Assembly: GCA_016929065.1 (NCBI GenBank)
Contig: JAFGJO010000007.1
Span: 1 to 64,000 of the forward strand
DNA length: 64,000 bases
Direction: 5' to 3'
Origin: Spirochaetales bacterium
GTDB lineage: Bacteria; Spirochaetota; Spirochaetia; SZUA-6; RPPD01
Below the pieces are notes generated by a model that saw only the letters and a program-made list of their open reading frames with translations, had not been told where the DNA came from and made no database searches. Every line of letters begins with the position of its first letter. The stretch's first letter is position 1. Positions 52,140 through 61,517 of this stretch are shown one piece after another. A program made the position numbers and the translations under genes.

Positions 52140-53369
52140 TTATTTTTTCCCCGGCACCGCTGTGATGCTCGCCAGCGCTTTTTTTACATTCTCGCGGCTG
52201 TTGAACGCACTCACGCGGAGAAAGCCTTCACCGCATTTGCCGAATCCGCTGCCGGGGGTGGTCACCACCTGTGCCTTGTACAGCAGTGTATTGAAAAACT
52301 CCCAGGAATCTGTATTGGTTTGGACCCAGATATAGGGTGAGTTTTCTCCTCCGGTGCAGGCAAACCCGAGTGAGGTAAATGTTTCGCGGATGAGCTTCGC
52401 GTTTTCAAGGTAGTAATCAGCCAGTTCCTTTATTTCTTTTTGACCGGCAGCAGAATATACTGCTTCTGCCGCGCGCTGTACCGGATAGGAGACCCCGTTA
52501 AACTTTGTGGTTTGTCTGCGGTTCCATAATCCGTGCAGCTGTATTTTTTCTCCTGTTGAAGTGTATATAAAACAATCTTTCGGGATAACCGTATAGGCGC
52601 ATCGCGTGCCGGTGAACCCGGCAGTTTTTGAATAACTGCGCAGTTCTATTGCCACTTCACGCGCGCCCTTAATTTCAAAAATGGAATGGGGGAGTGAAGG
52701 GTCGCGAATGAACTGTACATAGGCCGCATCATAGATGATAAGAGCATTATTTTCTTTTGCGTACTCAACCCATTTTTTAAGAACATCCTTGGAAATAGTC
52801 GCTCCGGTTGGATTGTTCGGAAAACACAGGTATATCAGATCGACTTTCTGATTTGGAAGATCCGGAACAAAATTATTTCCGGGAGTTGATTCAAGGTACA
52901 CAAGATTCGCATAGCGGCCGTCCGTGAAACTGCCGGTGCGGCCTGCCATGACGTTTGAGTCGACATACACCGGGTAGACCGGGTCAGGGACTGCAATCAC
53001 TATGTCGTCAGCAAAAAGTTCCTGAATATTTCCGGAATCACATTTTGCTCCATCAGAAACAAATATTTCATCAGCTGCAATATCAGCACCCCTTTTTTGA
53101 AAATCAACCTCTGCGATTTTTTCGCGGAGAAATCCGTAACCCTGTTCCGGGCCGTATCCGCGGAATGTGGCGGCATTTCCCAGTTCATCAACAGCCTTGT
53201 GAAACGCTTCCAGACATACCTTGGGGAGAGGAAGGGTAACATCGCCGATTCCCATTTTTATAATCGGGGTATCCGGATTTTCTTTCTGGAAATCGGCAAT
53301 TCGTTTGGAGATTTCCGAAAAAAGATATGAGGATTGCAGTTTTTGATAATTTTCATTGACACGGATCAT
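52140..53369 (-). CDS. dapL: LL-diaminopimelate aminotransferase
   Basis: 409 residues, canonical Dap[66 protein letters not shown]. The PLP Lys lies in [16 protein letters not shown]. It makes LL-diaminopimelate from tetrahydrodipicolinate in lysine/peptidoglycan synthesis, the route used by spirochaetes, chlamydiae and several other phyla. It ends 3 nt from the convergent chemoreceptor gene. It may share a transcript with the J-domain gene 78 nt upstream. Confidence 0.96.
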   Translation of the reverse strand: MIRVNENYQKLQSSYLFSEISKRIADFQKENPDTPIIKMGIGDVTLPLPKVCLEAFHKAVDELGNAATFRGYGPEQGYGFLREKIAEVDFQKRGADIAADEIFVSDGAKCDSGNIQELFADDIVIAVPDPVYPVYVDSNVMAGRTGSFTDGRYANLVYLESTPGNNFVPDLPNQKVDLIYLCFPNNPTGATISKDVLKKWVEYAKENNALIIYDAAYVQFIRDPSLPHSIFEIKGAREVAIELRSYSKTAGFTGTRCAYTVIPKDCFIYTSTGEKIQLHGLWNRRQTTKFNGVSYPVQRAAEAVYSAAGQKEIKELADYYLENAKLIRETFTSLGFACTGGENSPYIWVQTNTDSWEFFNTLLYKAQVVTTPGSGFGKCGEGFLRVSAFNSRENVKKALASITAVPGKK

Positions 53370-53447
53370 GATTGACAGCCTTTCGTCTATTATTATTGAA
53401 TTTTCTTGTATGTAATTGCATAAAAATAAGGAATAAATATCTTTTGG

Positions 53448-54086
53448 TCAATCCGAAAGCATGACATTTTCCATATCGCCGACAAAAAACTCAAGAAACC
53501 TTTTGGTATTTGTATAATTCTTTTCCGTTAATTGCGGAGTAATTTCGGCAAGCCATTTTTTGACCGCTGTTTTGGTAAATTTGTTTTTCAAATAATAACA
53601 GGAACAGATATTGTACAGAATAAGTTTGACTGCTCCAAACAACTGGTTCATCACGATATTCTCGCCACGGATTTCATACAGTTCTTTTTCGCAGTCACTG
53701 AACAGGTTGTCAAAAGCGTTACCGGGTTTTGAAAAGGCCTCTGTGAATTTCTCCAGCTTCCTGCAATATCCCCTGTTTGTATCACGGACAGCCCTGTCAA
53801 CCGGAAAATTGCTGGAGACAAGATCACAAAAAAGCAATGCATATTGCGGTAGATCACCCGGTTCGTGTTGTAACGGGTGCGTTGAAGCCGTGTCAATTTT
53901 TTCTGTAAGACAGCTGAAAGCTTCATCATAATGCTGTTTCAGTTTTTTGAACAGCTTTTCGCCGTTCTCAAGTTTTCCTGTATCGGGGTGACATTCCCGT
54001 GCGAGCTGCCAGAAGATTATTTTTAATTCGTGTTGGCTTGCAATTTTATTTTTATCAACAAGATTCAAAAATGGATTCATGGACAT
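53448..54086 (-). CDS. J-domain-containing protein
   Basis: 212 residues. The N-terminal ~65 residues resemble a J domain: KIIFWQLARECHPDTG contains the essential HPD, and a helix III-like LFKKLKQHYDEAFSCL follows, though helix I is weak. No Gly/Phe or zinc-finger region follows, so it is not a standard DnaJ. The remaining 145 residues are helical with several Cys (NICSCYYLK) and no recognised domain. It would stimulate a DnaK partner for a specialised client. It lies downstream of the AraC gene with a 61-nt gap. Confidence 0.75.
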   Translation of the reverse strand: MSMNPFLNLVDKNKIASQHELKIIFWQLARECHPDTGKLENGEKLFKKLKQHYDEAFSCLTEKIDTASTHPLQHEPGDLPQYALLFCDLVSSNFPVDRAVRDTNRGYCRKLEKFTEAFSKPGNAFDNLFSDCEKELYEIRGENIVMNQLFGAVKLILYNICSCYYLKNKFTKTAVKKWLAEITPQLTEKNYTNTKRFLEFFVGDMENVMLSD

Positions 54087-54147
54087 TTATTGTACCAGTA
54101 ACTTGTAATTATTGACAAGTTCAGGAATTGATACATGGAGCAAAATG

Positions 54148-54954
54148 TTATCCCTCCATTTTCCTGCGGTATTCCTGCGGAGTGCAGAGCATAATTTTTT
54201 TGAATGAACGGTTAAAGAAAGAGATATTGTTGTAACCGGAATCGTATGCGATGTCTGTGACAGACCTGCCGGTCTGCTTGAGCAGCATGCACGCATTCTG
54301 AATGCGCAGCCGGTTGACGTATTCAAAAAGGCAGGTCCCGGTTTTGTTTTTAAAAAAGCGGGAAAGATATGACGGGCTGTATCCAAGGTCATTTGCCATG
54401 TGTTCAAGCGTCACCGGCTGGAGGCAGTTGGCTTTCAGGTACTCGATGACGCTGTCAATCTGTGCAGCCGCATTCCCGATATCCGCACTGCCCGATACAG
54501 AACCTGTCAGCCGCAGGCAGCGAATGCAGAGCTCGGTGAGTTTTATTAAAATAATATCCTGATACCCGTTTGGTTTGTAACGATATTCATCCATGAGTTC
54601 GCCGGCCAGAGAAGTGAAAATGGCTAATGACTTTAAGGGAACCGGAAAAAACACAATGCCGGCTTTTCTGCCGGAAAAAATGGATGTATCACGGAGACGC
54701 TCCTGCAGATGATCAATGATGCGGCTGCCGAGGATTATGTGTGTCCCTGCTGTTTGTTTCTCCGCCCGCAGCTGGATTCCTTTTTCGGGCGGAATGAACA
54801 GCATCCCCGGCGCCTCCAGTATGGTTATACCCCCGGAATATTTATAAAACAGTTTTTCCGACTGAAGAAAAAATATCTGCCAGTTGATGTTGAGAAACAT
54901 GCCGGGAAGAGCGGTGGATGCTGGCTGTATCTCAAAGGGGAAGAGGGTATTCAT
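54148..54954 (-). CDS. AraC-family transcriptional regulator
   Basis: 268 residues. An N-terminal cupin-like sensor (~1-150; IFFLQSEKLFYKYSGGITIL) precedes the AraC DNA-binding domain: VTLEHMANDLGYSPSYLSRF (first HTH), then GRSVTDIAYDSGYNNISFFN (second HTH) and the terminal signature CTPQEYRRKMEG. GAGGG lies ~7 nt before the ATG. It follows the FliM-FliG fusion gene with only a 14-nt gap, so it is cotranscribed with the switch-like proteins and may control them. Confidence 0.92.
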   Translation of the reverse strand: MNTLFPFEIQPASTALPGMFLNINWQIFFLQSEKLFYKYSGGITILEAPGMLFIPPEKGIQLRAEKQTAGTHIILGSRIIDHLQERLRDTSIFSGRKAGIVFFPVPLKSLAIFTSLAGELMDEYRYKPNGYQDIILIKLTELCIRCLRLTGSVSGSADIGNAAAQIDSVIEYLKANCLQPVTLEHMANDLGYSPSYLSRFFKNKTGTCLFEYVNRLRIQNACMLLKQTGRSVTDIAYDSGYNNISFFNRSFKKIMLCTPQEYRRKMEG

Positions 54955-54968
54955 GAATCATCATACCC

Positions 54969-56594
54969 TCAGGATCCCTTTGTTTTTTCTGACATGTTTT
55001 TTACGACTTCCTGTAACATGACAGGATTGCTTTTTGTCATGGCATCGAGTAAATACTCTTCTGTCTTTTTCGGCATTGTCTTGAGCATCTCTGCCAGATG
55101 TCCGGGGCCGCCCTCAAATTCCATGGCAGTGGCTTTTGCCGTTTCAAACCTCCGTTTGATAACCCGTGAGACAGCCTCGATCACATTTAGCGCAACCGGT
55201 TTTATCTCGGCGATGCGGACTGCAATATCAGCCTGAAATTCTTTCGGGATAAAGGGGAGGACGCCGGCGGCAACAAGCGGGTCGATATGGGAGAGTACCA
55301 GTGCAATGATTTGGGGATGCTCATGTACCAGAAAGTTTGCCAATAGTTCCCGTTCTATTTGAGCAGCAAACTGGAGCGGCTGGCTGGTTTGAACCGGTTC
55401 TTCAATATTGTTTTGGGCAGTACCAAAGAAAAGCTGGTCGGTCAATTCGGTCTGCCGTGCCGACAATTCGCTTAATTTGTTTTCAATTTTCTGCATTGAC
55501 TCTTTGATCGTTTTCCCAAAACGGAAAAGTACTTCATCGGAAGCTGCAGTATCTTTTTGCTCAGATTTCTCATCGGCATGTTCAAAATCGGCAATTGTTT
55601 CATCCCAAATATTGGAAACAATAAACTCATTGTGCTTTCCGGTTTTTTTCGGCACAAGCGGCAATACAGTCTGATTGCCGCATTCAAGACATGCTGTCCC
55701 CGCATCCAGCCCGCTGATTGCAACAAGACTTCCTTTTTTAAGCTCCTGCAGACGCTGCAGGGAAATATCATCGGTACTGTAATACAGCGCAGCGGGTACC
55801 TTAAACCGTGTCGTCCATGCAAGATTTTTATCGAGTTCTTCCTTGTACATTTCCCTGCGCGGAGAAGAATACCAGTATTGGGCGTTCAGTTTGTAAATGA
55901 TCGGCTCGATGGTGAGAAAGGGGATACAGAAATTCATGAATCCCCTGGCATCGCCGATGATGCATTGGAAGGTGACCAGCACGATCATTTCATGGGGTGG
56001 AACAATCTGGCAGAAGGCGGGATTTGTATCCAGCGCGCCCAGCCGCGGATGCAAATCAAGGACAGTAGACCATGCATCGCGGAGATTTTTCAGGAGCCGC
56101 AGGTACACTTCTTCTATAATGCCTGATTCACAGTCGGTAAGATCTTTTTGCTGTGAGACCGGTGTGGCGGACCTGCCCCCTGCAAGAAGTTCAATAAACG
56201 CGCTGCTTAGATCCGGGTCCATCTGGAGCAGGGCGCTCCCTTTCAGCGGGTCCATATTAATAATACCCAGTGTCGAGGGAGCGGGTGTTGAACGAATCGC
56301 CTCGTCATAGGTCATTTGATCCACACTGCCGACTTTGATATGGCAATCAGTCTTGCACATGCCGGAAAGCAGAATAGTGGAGCTGCGGGCAAATGACTCA
56401 TGGATTATGGAGAGGGTTCGCAGCTGGTCGCGGGAAAACTTGTCCGGCCGGCGGAAATCATATTTCTTTACTTTTATCTCACGGTCCGCCGCGTGGTTTG
56501 AGGCGACAATATCCTTCGCCTTCCATGTCCCAATGACATACAGTCCGTCAACTTCGGGGAATATTTCATCAGTCTTTGTTTCTTTGTCGGACAT
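54969..56594 (-). CDS. FliM fused to the FliG middle domain
   Basis: 541 residues, far longer than FliM (~340). FliM part: KKYDFRRPDKFSRDQLRTLS (41-60) with HESFAR after it, IINMDPLKGSALLQMDPDL (111-129) and LLAGG, then a SpoA domain (~255-335, LAWTTRFKVPAALYYSTDDI). A charged coiled linker spans ~340-400. FliG part: ELLANFLVHEHPQIIALVLS has the EHPQ motif (425-428) that in FliG binds FliM, then FIPKEFQADIAVRIAEIKPV, and the Gly-Gly region FEGGPGHLAEMLKTMP. It stops before the FliG C-terminal torque domain. The N-terminal LSQxEIDALL CheY-docking peptide of FliM is absent. Cotranscribed with two FliN-like genes. Confidence 0.88.
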   Translation of the reverse strand: MSDKETKTDEIFPEVDGLYVIGTWKAKDIVASNHAADREIKVKKYDFRRPDKFSRDQLRTLSIIHESFARSSTILLSGMCKTDCHIKVGSVDQMTYDEAIRSTPAPSTLGIINMDPLKGSALLQMDPDLSSAFIELLAGGRSATPVSQQKDLTDCESGIIEEVYLRLLKNLRDAWSTVLDLHPRLGALDTNPAFCQIVPPHEMIVLVTFQCIIGDARGFMNFCIPFLTIEPIIYKLNAQYWYSSPRREMYKEELDKNLAWTTRFKVPAALYYSTDDISLQRLQELKKGSLVAISGLDAGTACLECGNQTVLPLVPKKTGKHNEFIVSNIWDETIADFEHADEKSEQKDTAASDEVLFRFGKTIKESMQKIENKLSELSARQTELTDQLFFGTAQNNIEEPVQTSQPLQFAAQIERELLANFLVHEHPQIIALVLSHIDPLVAAGVLPFIPKEFQADIAVRIAEIKPVALNVIEAVSRVIKRRFETAKATAMEFEGGPGHLAEMLKTMPKKTEEYLLDAMTKSNPVMLQEVVKNMSEKTKGS

Positions 56595-56607
56595 ATTTTA
56601 CTCCTTG

Positions 56608-56838
56608 CTATTTGAGCACTTTTGTAATTCGAATACCGAAATTTTCGTCGATGATGACCACTTCGCCTTTTGCGATTTTTTCGCCCGCGGCGACAAGGTC
56701 AACCGGCTCTCCTGCAAAACTTTTCAATTCGACAATAGTCCCTTCCTTGATGGTGGAAAGAGCCATCACACTTACCTCTGTTTCTCCCAGGACAACCTGT
56801 AATGGTATTTTAACATCCAAGAGCGGTCCGCTTTTCAT
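56608..56838 (-). CDS. fliN: minimal FliN-like SpoA-domain protein
   Basis: 76 residues, only the SpoA (FliN C-terminal) domain: LLDVKIPLQVVLGETEVSVM, TIKEGTIVELKSFAGEPVDL, AAGEKIAKGEVVIIDENFGI and RITKVLK. Canonical FliN has a further N-terminal segment and is ~110-130 residues. It would form the base of a flagellar-type C-ring with FliM. It starts with a 4-nt overlap with the preceding SpoA gene and is 13 nt before the FliM-FliG gene, so all three are made from one mRNA. Confidence 0.85.
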   Translation of the reverse strand: MKSGPLLDVKIPLQVVLGETEVSVMALSTIKEGTIVELKSFAGEPVDLVAAGEKIAKGEVVIIDENFGIRITKVLK

Positions 56839-57107
56839 TGTGCTGCCTCCTGTACTGTATTGCAGATTTCAGTGACTTTAAAGAAAAACCCTTTTCTCTT
56901 CTTCACAATTATCCCTCTGGCCAAAACCTTGCCGTTTACCTCAAAATCACAGGGCCCCGTATTTCCCCTTACGACATAATTTTCGTTTTTCTGGATATCA
57001 CGGATATCCGCAGAACTCATGCAGGTCCGGTGGAATACCACCCGGCCGGGAAGCTTTATTTTCTTTGCCAGTGCTGATTCTTTGAAGAATAATTCATAAT
57101 CATCCAT
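56835..57107 (-). CDS. second FliN-like SpoA protein, divergent
   Basis: 90 residues. It resembles a SpoA domain with altered core: LPGRVVFHRTCMSSADIRDI, NYVVRGNTGPCDFEVNGKVL, ARGIIVKKRKGFFFKVTEIC. The VNGKVLARG turn corresponds to the conserved V-N-G-x-x-x-A-x-G of FliN/SctQ. Three Cys are present. First gene of the operon, overlapping the next by 4 nt. It might substitute for FliY or a second FliN in a heteromeric switch, or form a separate ring. Confidence 0.75.
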   Translation of the reverse strand: MDDYELFFKESALAKKIKLPGRVVFHRTCMSSADIRDIQKNENYVVRGNTGPCDFEVNGKVLARGIIVKKRKGFFFKVTEICNTVQEAAQ

Positions 57108-57259
57108 ATATTCCTCCTTTACAGTGAAAACAGTATAACACAGATGCTTGTTTTACCGACACTATATTGTCCTGAATAAAAAAAATGCGAATTGTAATAC
57201 TATATTGCTCTCTGAATTCACTTTTAACAATTTGAAAGGGAATATCTGCTCTGTGCAAA

Positions 57260-58390
57260 TTATACCAGGGGGACGGTGAACAAGAAGCAGGTTCCCTCAT
57301 TTTCTGTTGAGGTGAACTCAATTTTTCCATTAAGATAGTGTTCGCCAAAAAATTTCATTGAATAGGTGCCGATCCCCCTGCCGGCCTGGGCTTTTGTCGA
57401 GAAGTTCCGCTGAAAAATTCTCTGCTGATATTTTTCAGGGATATATTTTTTATTCCAAACTGCAAAGGTGACCGCGTCCGGGGTTCCTGCTATTGATAAT
57501 TTTACAAAATTTCCGGGATCGCTCGCCTCAAAGGCATTGATGAGCATATTGGTCAATACCCTGAACAGCAGGGTTGAATCGGTGTGCAGGGAAATGTCAG
57601 GCATACGTTCGGGCAGTACGAAGGTTTTTTTTCTGCTTGATGTGTGATGCTGAAAGTACTGGGTAAGATAATTGCAAATATCTGTGCAATGAATATCCTG
57701 TTTGTCGGTAATATAATCTGCATGGCCGCTGTTTGTCAAGCATTCCTGAATTTTTACCTCCTGATGCAGCTGGAAAATGAGCCGATGCATCTGGTCCAGC
57801 AGTTCGGGAGCGGGCCCGTTTTGATCTTTCTGCATGATGTCGCTTGCCATGACCAGGCTTGTCAGGATATTGCGCAGATCATGAAAAAACACCCTGCCGG
57901 TCATCGCCAGATTTTGCTGTTCGGTGATATCGTGTAGAAATATCAGGATGTATTTTTTTGAGTTCAAATGGATCGGGCATGCCTTGACAGTAAATAAAAG
58001 TTCTTTCTTTTGATGAGCCAGGTCGATGGTAAGTGTGCATTTCTCTTCGGTTATGGTGTCGTTTTCAAGACTGCTGACAATGGCAATTGCTGCTCCGCAT
58101 GTCCGGCAGTATGACGATGTCCCGCAGCCGCCTTCCGTCTGGTGTGCATGAATGCAATGCAGGAATTCCCCCGGCCGCAGACCCAGCGCAGCTGCCGGAT
58201 CATCTATTCCCATCATTTTCAGCAATGTACTGTTTATGGAAATGATCTGCCGGCATTCATTCAGTACGGCAATCATTCCGCTGGCAACTGCAAGAATCTC
58301 GTTAATCACCGGATTCTCACTTGCTGTTTCAATATCAATGGCGAGCCTGTTTTTATCTGCGCGTTCGGCGGGTGCAAAATACGTATTCAT
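57260..58390 (-). CDS. PAS sensor histidine kinase with a cysteine-rich loop
   Basis: About 376 residues, soluble. A PAS domain (~30-150) contains a cysteine cluster: EFLHCIHAHQTEGGCGTSSY followed by CRTCGAA, four Cys and two His that look metal- or cofactor-binding. The kinase part has VFFHDLRNILTSLVMASDIM (H box), LFRVLTNMLINAFEA (N box) and GRGIGTYSMKFF (G box). AAGG precedes the ATG at 58390. No response regulator is adjacent. The input is unknown; redox or metal is suggested. Confidence 0.88.
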   Translation of the reverse strand: MNTYFAPAERADKNRLAIDIETASENPVINEILAVASGMIAVLNECRQIISINSTLLKMMGIDDPAAALGLRPGEFLHCIHAHQTEGGCGTSSYCRTCGAAIAIVSSLENDTITEEKCTLTIDLAHQKKELLFTVKACPIHLNSKKYILIFLHDITEQQNLAMTGRVFFHDLRNILTSLVMASDIMQKDQNGPAPELLDQMHRLIFQLHQEVKIQECLTNSGHADYITDKQDIHCTDICNYLTQYFQHHTSSRKKTFVLPERMPDISLHTDSTLLFRVLTNMLINAFEASDPGNFVKLSIAGTPDAVTFAVWNKKYIPEKYQQRIFQRNFSTKAQAGRGIGTYSMKFFGEHYLNGKIEFTSTENEGTCFLFTVPLV

Positions 58391-58455
58391 GCTATTGCCT
58401 TGCATTAAATTATAGGGGGAAAAACCGGAAAATGCAAATTTGGAGGCGTTTTCTC

Positions 58456-61428
58456 CTATACCGGGAGATGAGTCCGTTTGTATGGCATGGCGGAATTTTC
58501 TGTTTCTGCCTTCCGGATAGCCTCTTCACCTGCCAGTACGACAATTGCGCTTGAGTCAAAACGATCGAGCAGGGTCTTGCTGTGGTCCCTGATGTCCCCG
58601 GCAGTTATAGAAAGAAGAGCATCGCGCATTCCCTGCCGCATCGTGTCGTCAATTCCGAAGAGATTTCGCTTGAACTGGGTATAGCCGCGGTTCCCCGGTT
58701 TCAGCGGCGTCTCTGCATCCGCGATCACGCTGACCAGCGCACGGTGAATCGCATCCTCATCTGCATTCCCGTCTGCGAGATACTGTAATGCTGCCCGGAA
58801 TGCATTGTGCGTCATATTTACCTGCGGATCGCGGTAGCTGGAGAGTGAATACAGGTTTTCGGTGGTAAACGAGCTTGAGTATGCGCCGTATGCGCCGCCT
58901 TTCATGCGGACATGCTCCCAGAGATACCCGGTTGAAAGCAGTCTGTTTAAAATCTGCTCGGCTGCATAGGGTTTTGAGGCAAAGACAGCTCCTTCCATTG
59001 TACGGACGACGAATCCGATGCCGGTGGGCGCAATGAGCGCTTCTGCGGAAGTGTTCGGCACAAAGGCGGAATCATTGTCCCCATTCAATGAGATCGGGGA
59101 GAGCCCCTGCACCAGCGAAGAGAGCGAGCGGGTTATAATATCACGGTCATCGGTATCGCAGGAAACGTGCATGGAAACCGGACAGCGGGAAAGCAGATAT
59201 TCCCGTACCTGTTTTATCTTGTCGGCAATATCGGCTAATCCTTCATTTCCCTGTTTCGCCAAATTGTCAAGAAACAGAAACTGCGACACGCCGTGCATTC
59301 TCTCGAAAATATGGAAGGTCTCGCTGATTTGTGCCGCAGCACGAATCTGGGCAATCCATGAACCGTTCGGGATAATCCGGGATGCAAACCCGTTCCGCTT
59401 TTCCATCAATATGTCCGCGATTCGTTTTGTGTCGTTGAAATCTGCCTCGCGGATGCATTGGGACGCAAGCGGGAACGCATCGGCAGCATTGTACGCCAAA
59501 AGCTTGGTGCGGAAAAAAAGATGGGTGAGCGTGCGGCCCGTTTCTATGTGACGGGTACAGCTGAGATCGGTAAAAAATCCGCCGGTAAGTGAGGTAAGGT
59601 CACGTAATACATCTATATAACTTTTTCCGGGGATGCCGCTTGATGTCGCGGCCGAGGCAAAAAGCGGGATATAGGGGAACAGGCCTGACGGCATCCCGCT
59701 CACGTTAAACGCACAATCAATATAGGCTATTCCGAGTGTGGTCCCCGGGATATAGGTGACAGGAATTTTATTATCTGTTTTGAAATATTCCTGATCGATC
59801 GTGAGCGCTGTCACCGGGAGGTCTTTTTTGGCAAGCCGGGGAATGGTGTCGAGTGCTTCTTTGGAATCCGGCTGCGCCTGGTAGGAGTCAAGCTCCGCCA
59901 GTTTCTGCATCAGGGTATTTTTGTTTTCAGCGGTAAAATTATGCTCGGCCTGTGAAATATAATCGGAAATCGGTTTCTCGAACGTTTCGATATAGTGAGG
60001 ATCCGGGGAAACAACAACGGTAGAACGGTGTGTATTGTCAATGAGATCATGCTGGATGGCCTGTTCAAATAACTGCGGGTTTTTATCATACTCTTTTTTC
60101 ATTTCTTCAAAAAGGCGTGTAAACCGGAGTGTTTCTTCGGGAGGGGCATCATAGATCCAGCCGCGGATAACCGAAAGCACAAGATTGAGCCCTGTGGGAA
60201 GCCTTCCTGCTGTATAATCCCGTGTATGAAACTCGACTTGATTCATGGCAGCATCGATGATGTCTTTTGGAATTCCTTCTTTTACAAGACGGGAGAGTGT
60301 TGTAAACACGATCTCTTCTATTTTTTTTGCGGAATCCTTTTTTGTTCCGCGAAGTCCGACAGTGAACGTTCTTTGTTTGATGTCTGTGTTTTGCCCGCTG
60401 ACCGAGGAAAAATCCTCGCCCAGACCGGAGTCAACAAGAGCCCGGCGGAGCGGGGAGCCCGCATTCCCCAGCAGAATTTCCTCGAGCACCCACCAGATTT
60501 GCGTATTGATTGATCCGGTATTCTCTCCCAAGAGCCAGTTGATGGTGATTTCAGATTTTTTGTCATCTGCATTCTGGGCATCGGCCGGAGCGGTTTTTTC
60601 AAGCAGGACCGGTTTTTTCAGGGGCGGTTCGGGTATTATTTTTGAATCGACTGCTTGGCGTGAAAAATGTTGCAGAAAGTGGGTATCCAGAAATTCAAGC
60701 TGTTTTTCTGTGGGGATATTCCCGTGGAGAACAATCCAGCAGTTTGAAGGATGATAGTAGGTATCATGAAAGTTTTTGAATTGTTCATAGGTGAGGCTGA
60801 TGATCTCGCGCGGATCGCCGCCGGAGTCAACCCGGTAGGGGGAGACGCTGAACAGTGAGCGGTTTGACCATTCGCTTACAATACTCTGCTGCGTGGAGTA
60901 GTGCCCTTTCATTTCATTGAAAACAACGCCCTTGACCTCAAGCAGACTTTCTTGATTGTTTTTATCTTTCCATTCGAGATGATGTCCTTCCTGCATAAAC
61001 ACGATTTCTTTTAACAAGGGGAAAAAAACCGAATCACCATAAACCCGCATAATATTGAAGTAGTCGGTTTCGCTGATACTGGAGGCGGGGTACAGGGTGC
61101 GGTCGGGATAGGTCATGGCATTGAGAAAGGTGTTCATGCTTCCCTGTGCAAGGGTGATGAATGGTTCCTTGAGCGGAAAGTTTTTGCTTCCGCACAACAC
61201 GCTGTGTTCAAGGATGTGAGCGACACCGGAGGAGTCATCGGGCGGGGTGCGGAAGGTGTAACAGAAAGAGTTTTCGCGGTCATCGTTGTAAATATGATAA
61301 AGACGGCAGCCAGTTTTTTCATGTTCGCATAATATTCCGACTGAATCGAATTCCGGAAGAGGGGTAACTGTTTTTACGATAAATCCTTGGTGAGTATCTC
61401 CTCTTTTGACTGTCGTGGAAGCATTCAT
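58456..61428 (-). CDS. presequence-protease-like M16C metallopeptidase (PreP)
   Basis: 990 residues, the full family length. The inverted zinc site HILEH is at residues 71-75, with SVLCGSKNFPLKEPFITLAQ beyond it, and a distal Glu lies in NEMKGHYST. The C-terminal half has VRTMEGAVFASKPYAAE and GGAYGAYSSSFTTENLYSLS, giving the substrate-clamping domain. It degrades peptides; in spirochaetes and organelles it clears unstructured peptides. No signal peptide was seen. It is a single gene with its own intergenic regions. Confidence 0.93.
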   Translation of the reverse strand: MNASTTVKRGDTHQGFIVKTVTPLPEFDSVGILCEHEKTGCRLYHIYNDDRENSFCYTFRTPPDDSSGVAHILEHSVLCGSKNFPLKEPFITLAQGSMNTFLNAMTYPDRTLYPASSISETDYFNIMRVYGDSVFFPLLKEIVFMQEGHHLEWKDKNNQESLLEVKGVVFNEMKGHYSTQQSIVSEWSNRSLFSVSPYRVDSGGDPREIISLTYEQFKNFHDTYYHPSNCWIVLHGNIPTEKQLEFLDTHFLQHFSRQAVDSKIIPEPPLKKPVLLEKTAPADAQNADDKKSEITINWLLGENTGSINTQIWWVLEEILLGNAGSPLRRALVDSGLGEDFSSVSGQNTDIKQRTFTVGLRGTKKDSAKKIEEIVFTTLSRLVKEGIPKDIIDAAMNQVEFHTRDYTAGRLPTGLNLVLSVIRGWIYDAPPEETLRFTRLFEEMKKEYDKNPQLFEQAIQHDLIDNTHRSTVVVSPDPHYIETFEKPISDYISQAEHNFTAENKNTLMQKLAELDSYQAQPDSKEALDTIPRLAKKDLPVTALTIDQEYFKTDNKIPVTYIPGTTLGIAYIDCAFNVSGMPSGLFPYIPLFASAATSSGIPGKSYIDVLRDLTSLTGGFFTDLSCTRHIETGRTLTHLFFRTKLLAYNAADAFPLASQCIREADFNDTKRIADILMEKRNGFASRIIPNGSWIAQIRAAAQISETFHIFERMHGVSQFLFLDNLAKQGNEGLADIADKIKQVREYLLSRCPVSMHVSCDTDDRDIITRSLSSLVQGLSPISLNGDNDSAFVPNTSAEALIAPTGIGFVVRTMEGAVFASKPYAAEQILNRLLSTGYLWEHVRMKGGAYGAYSSSFTTENLYSLSSYRDPQVNMTHNAFRAALQYLADGNADEDAIHRALVSVIADAETPLKPGNRGYTQFKRNLFGIDDTMRQGMRDALLSITAGDIRDHSKTLLDRFDSSAIVVLAGEEAIRKAETENSAMPYKRTHLPV

Positions 61429-61517
61429 TGTATCCCGCCTTTATTCAAGTATGATTTATTTTTAAATGTTTTTGGGTGTTTAGACAATAGAGTATAAGGA
61501 AAGAATAAAAAGAGAAC

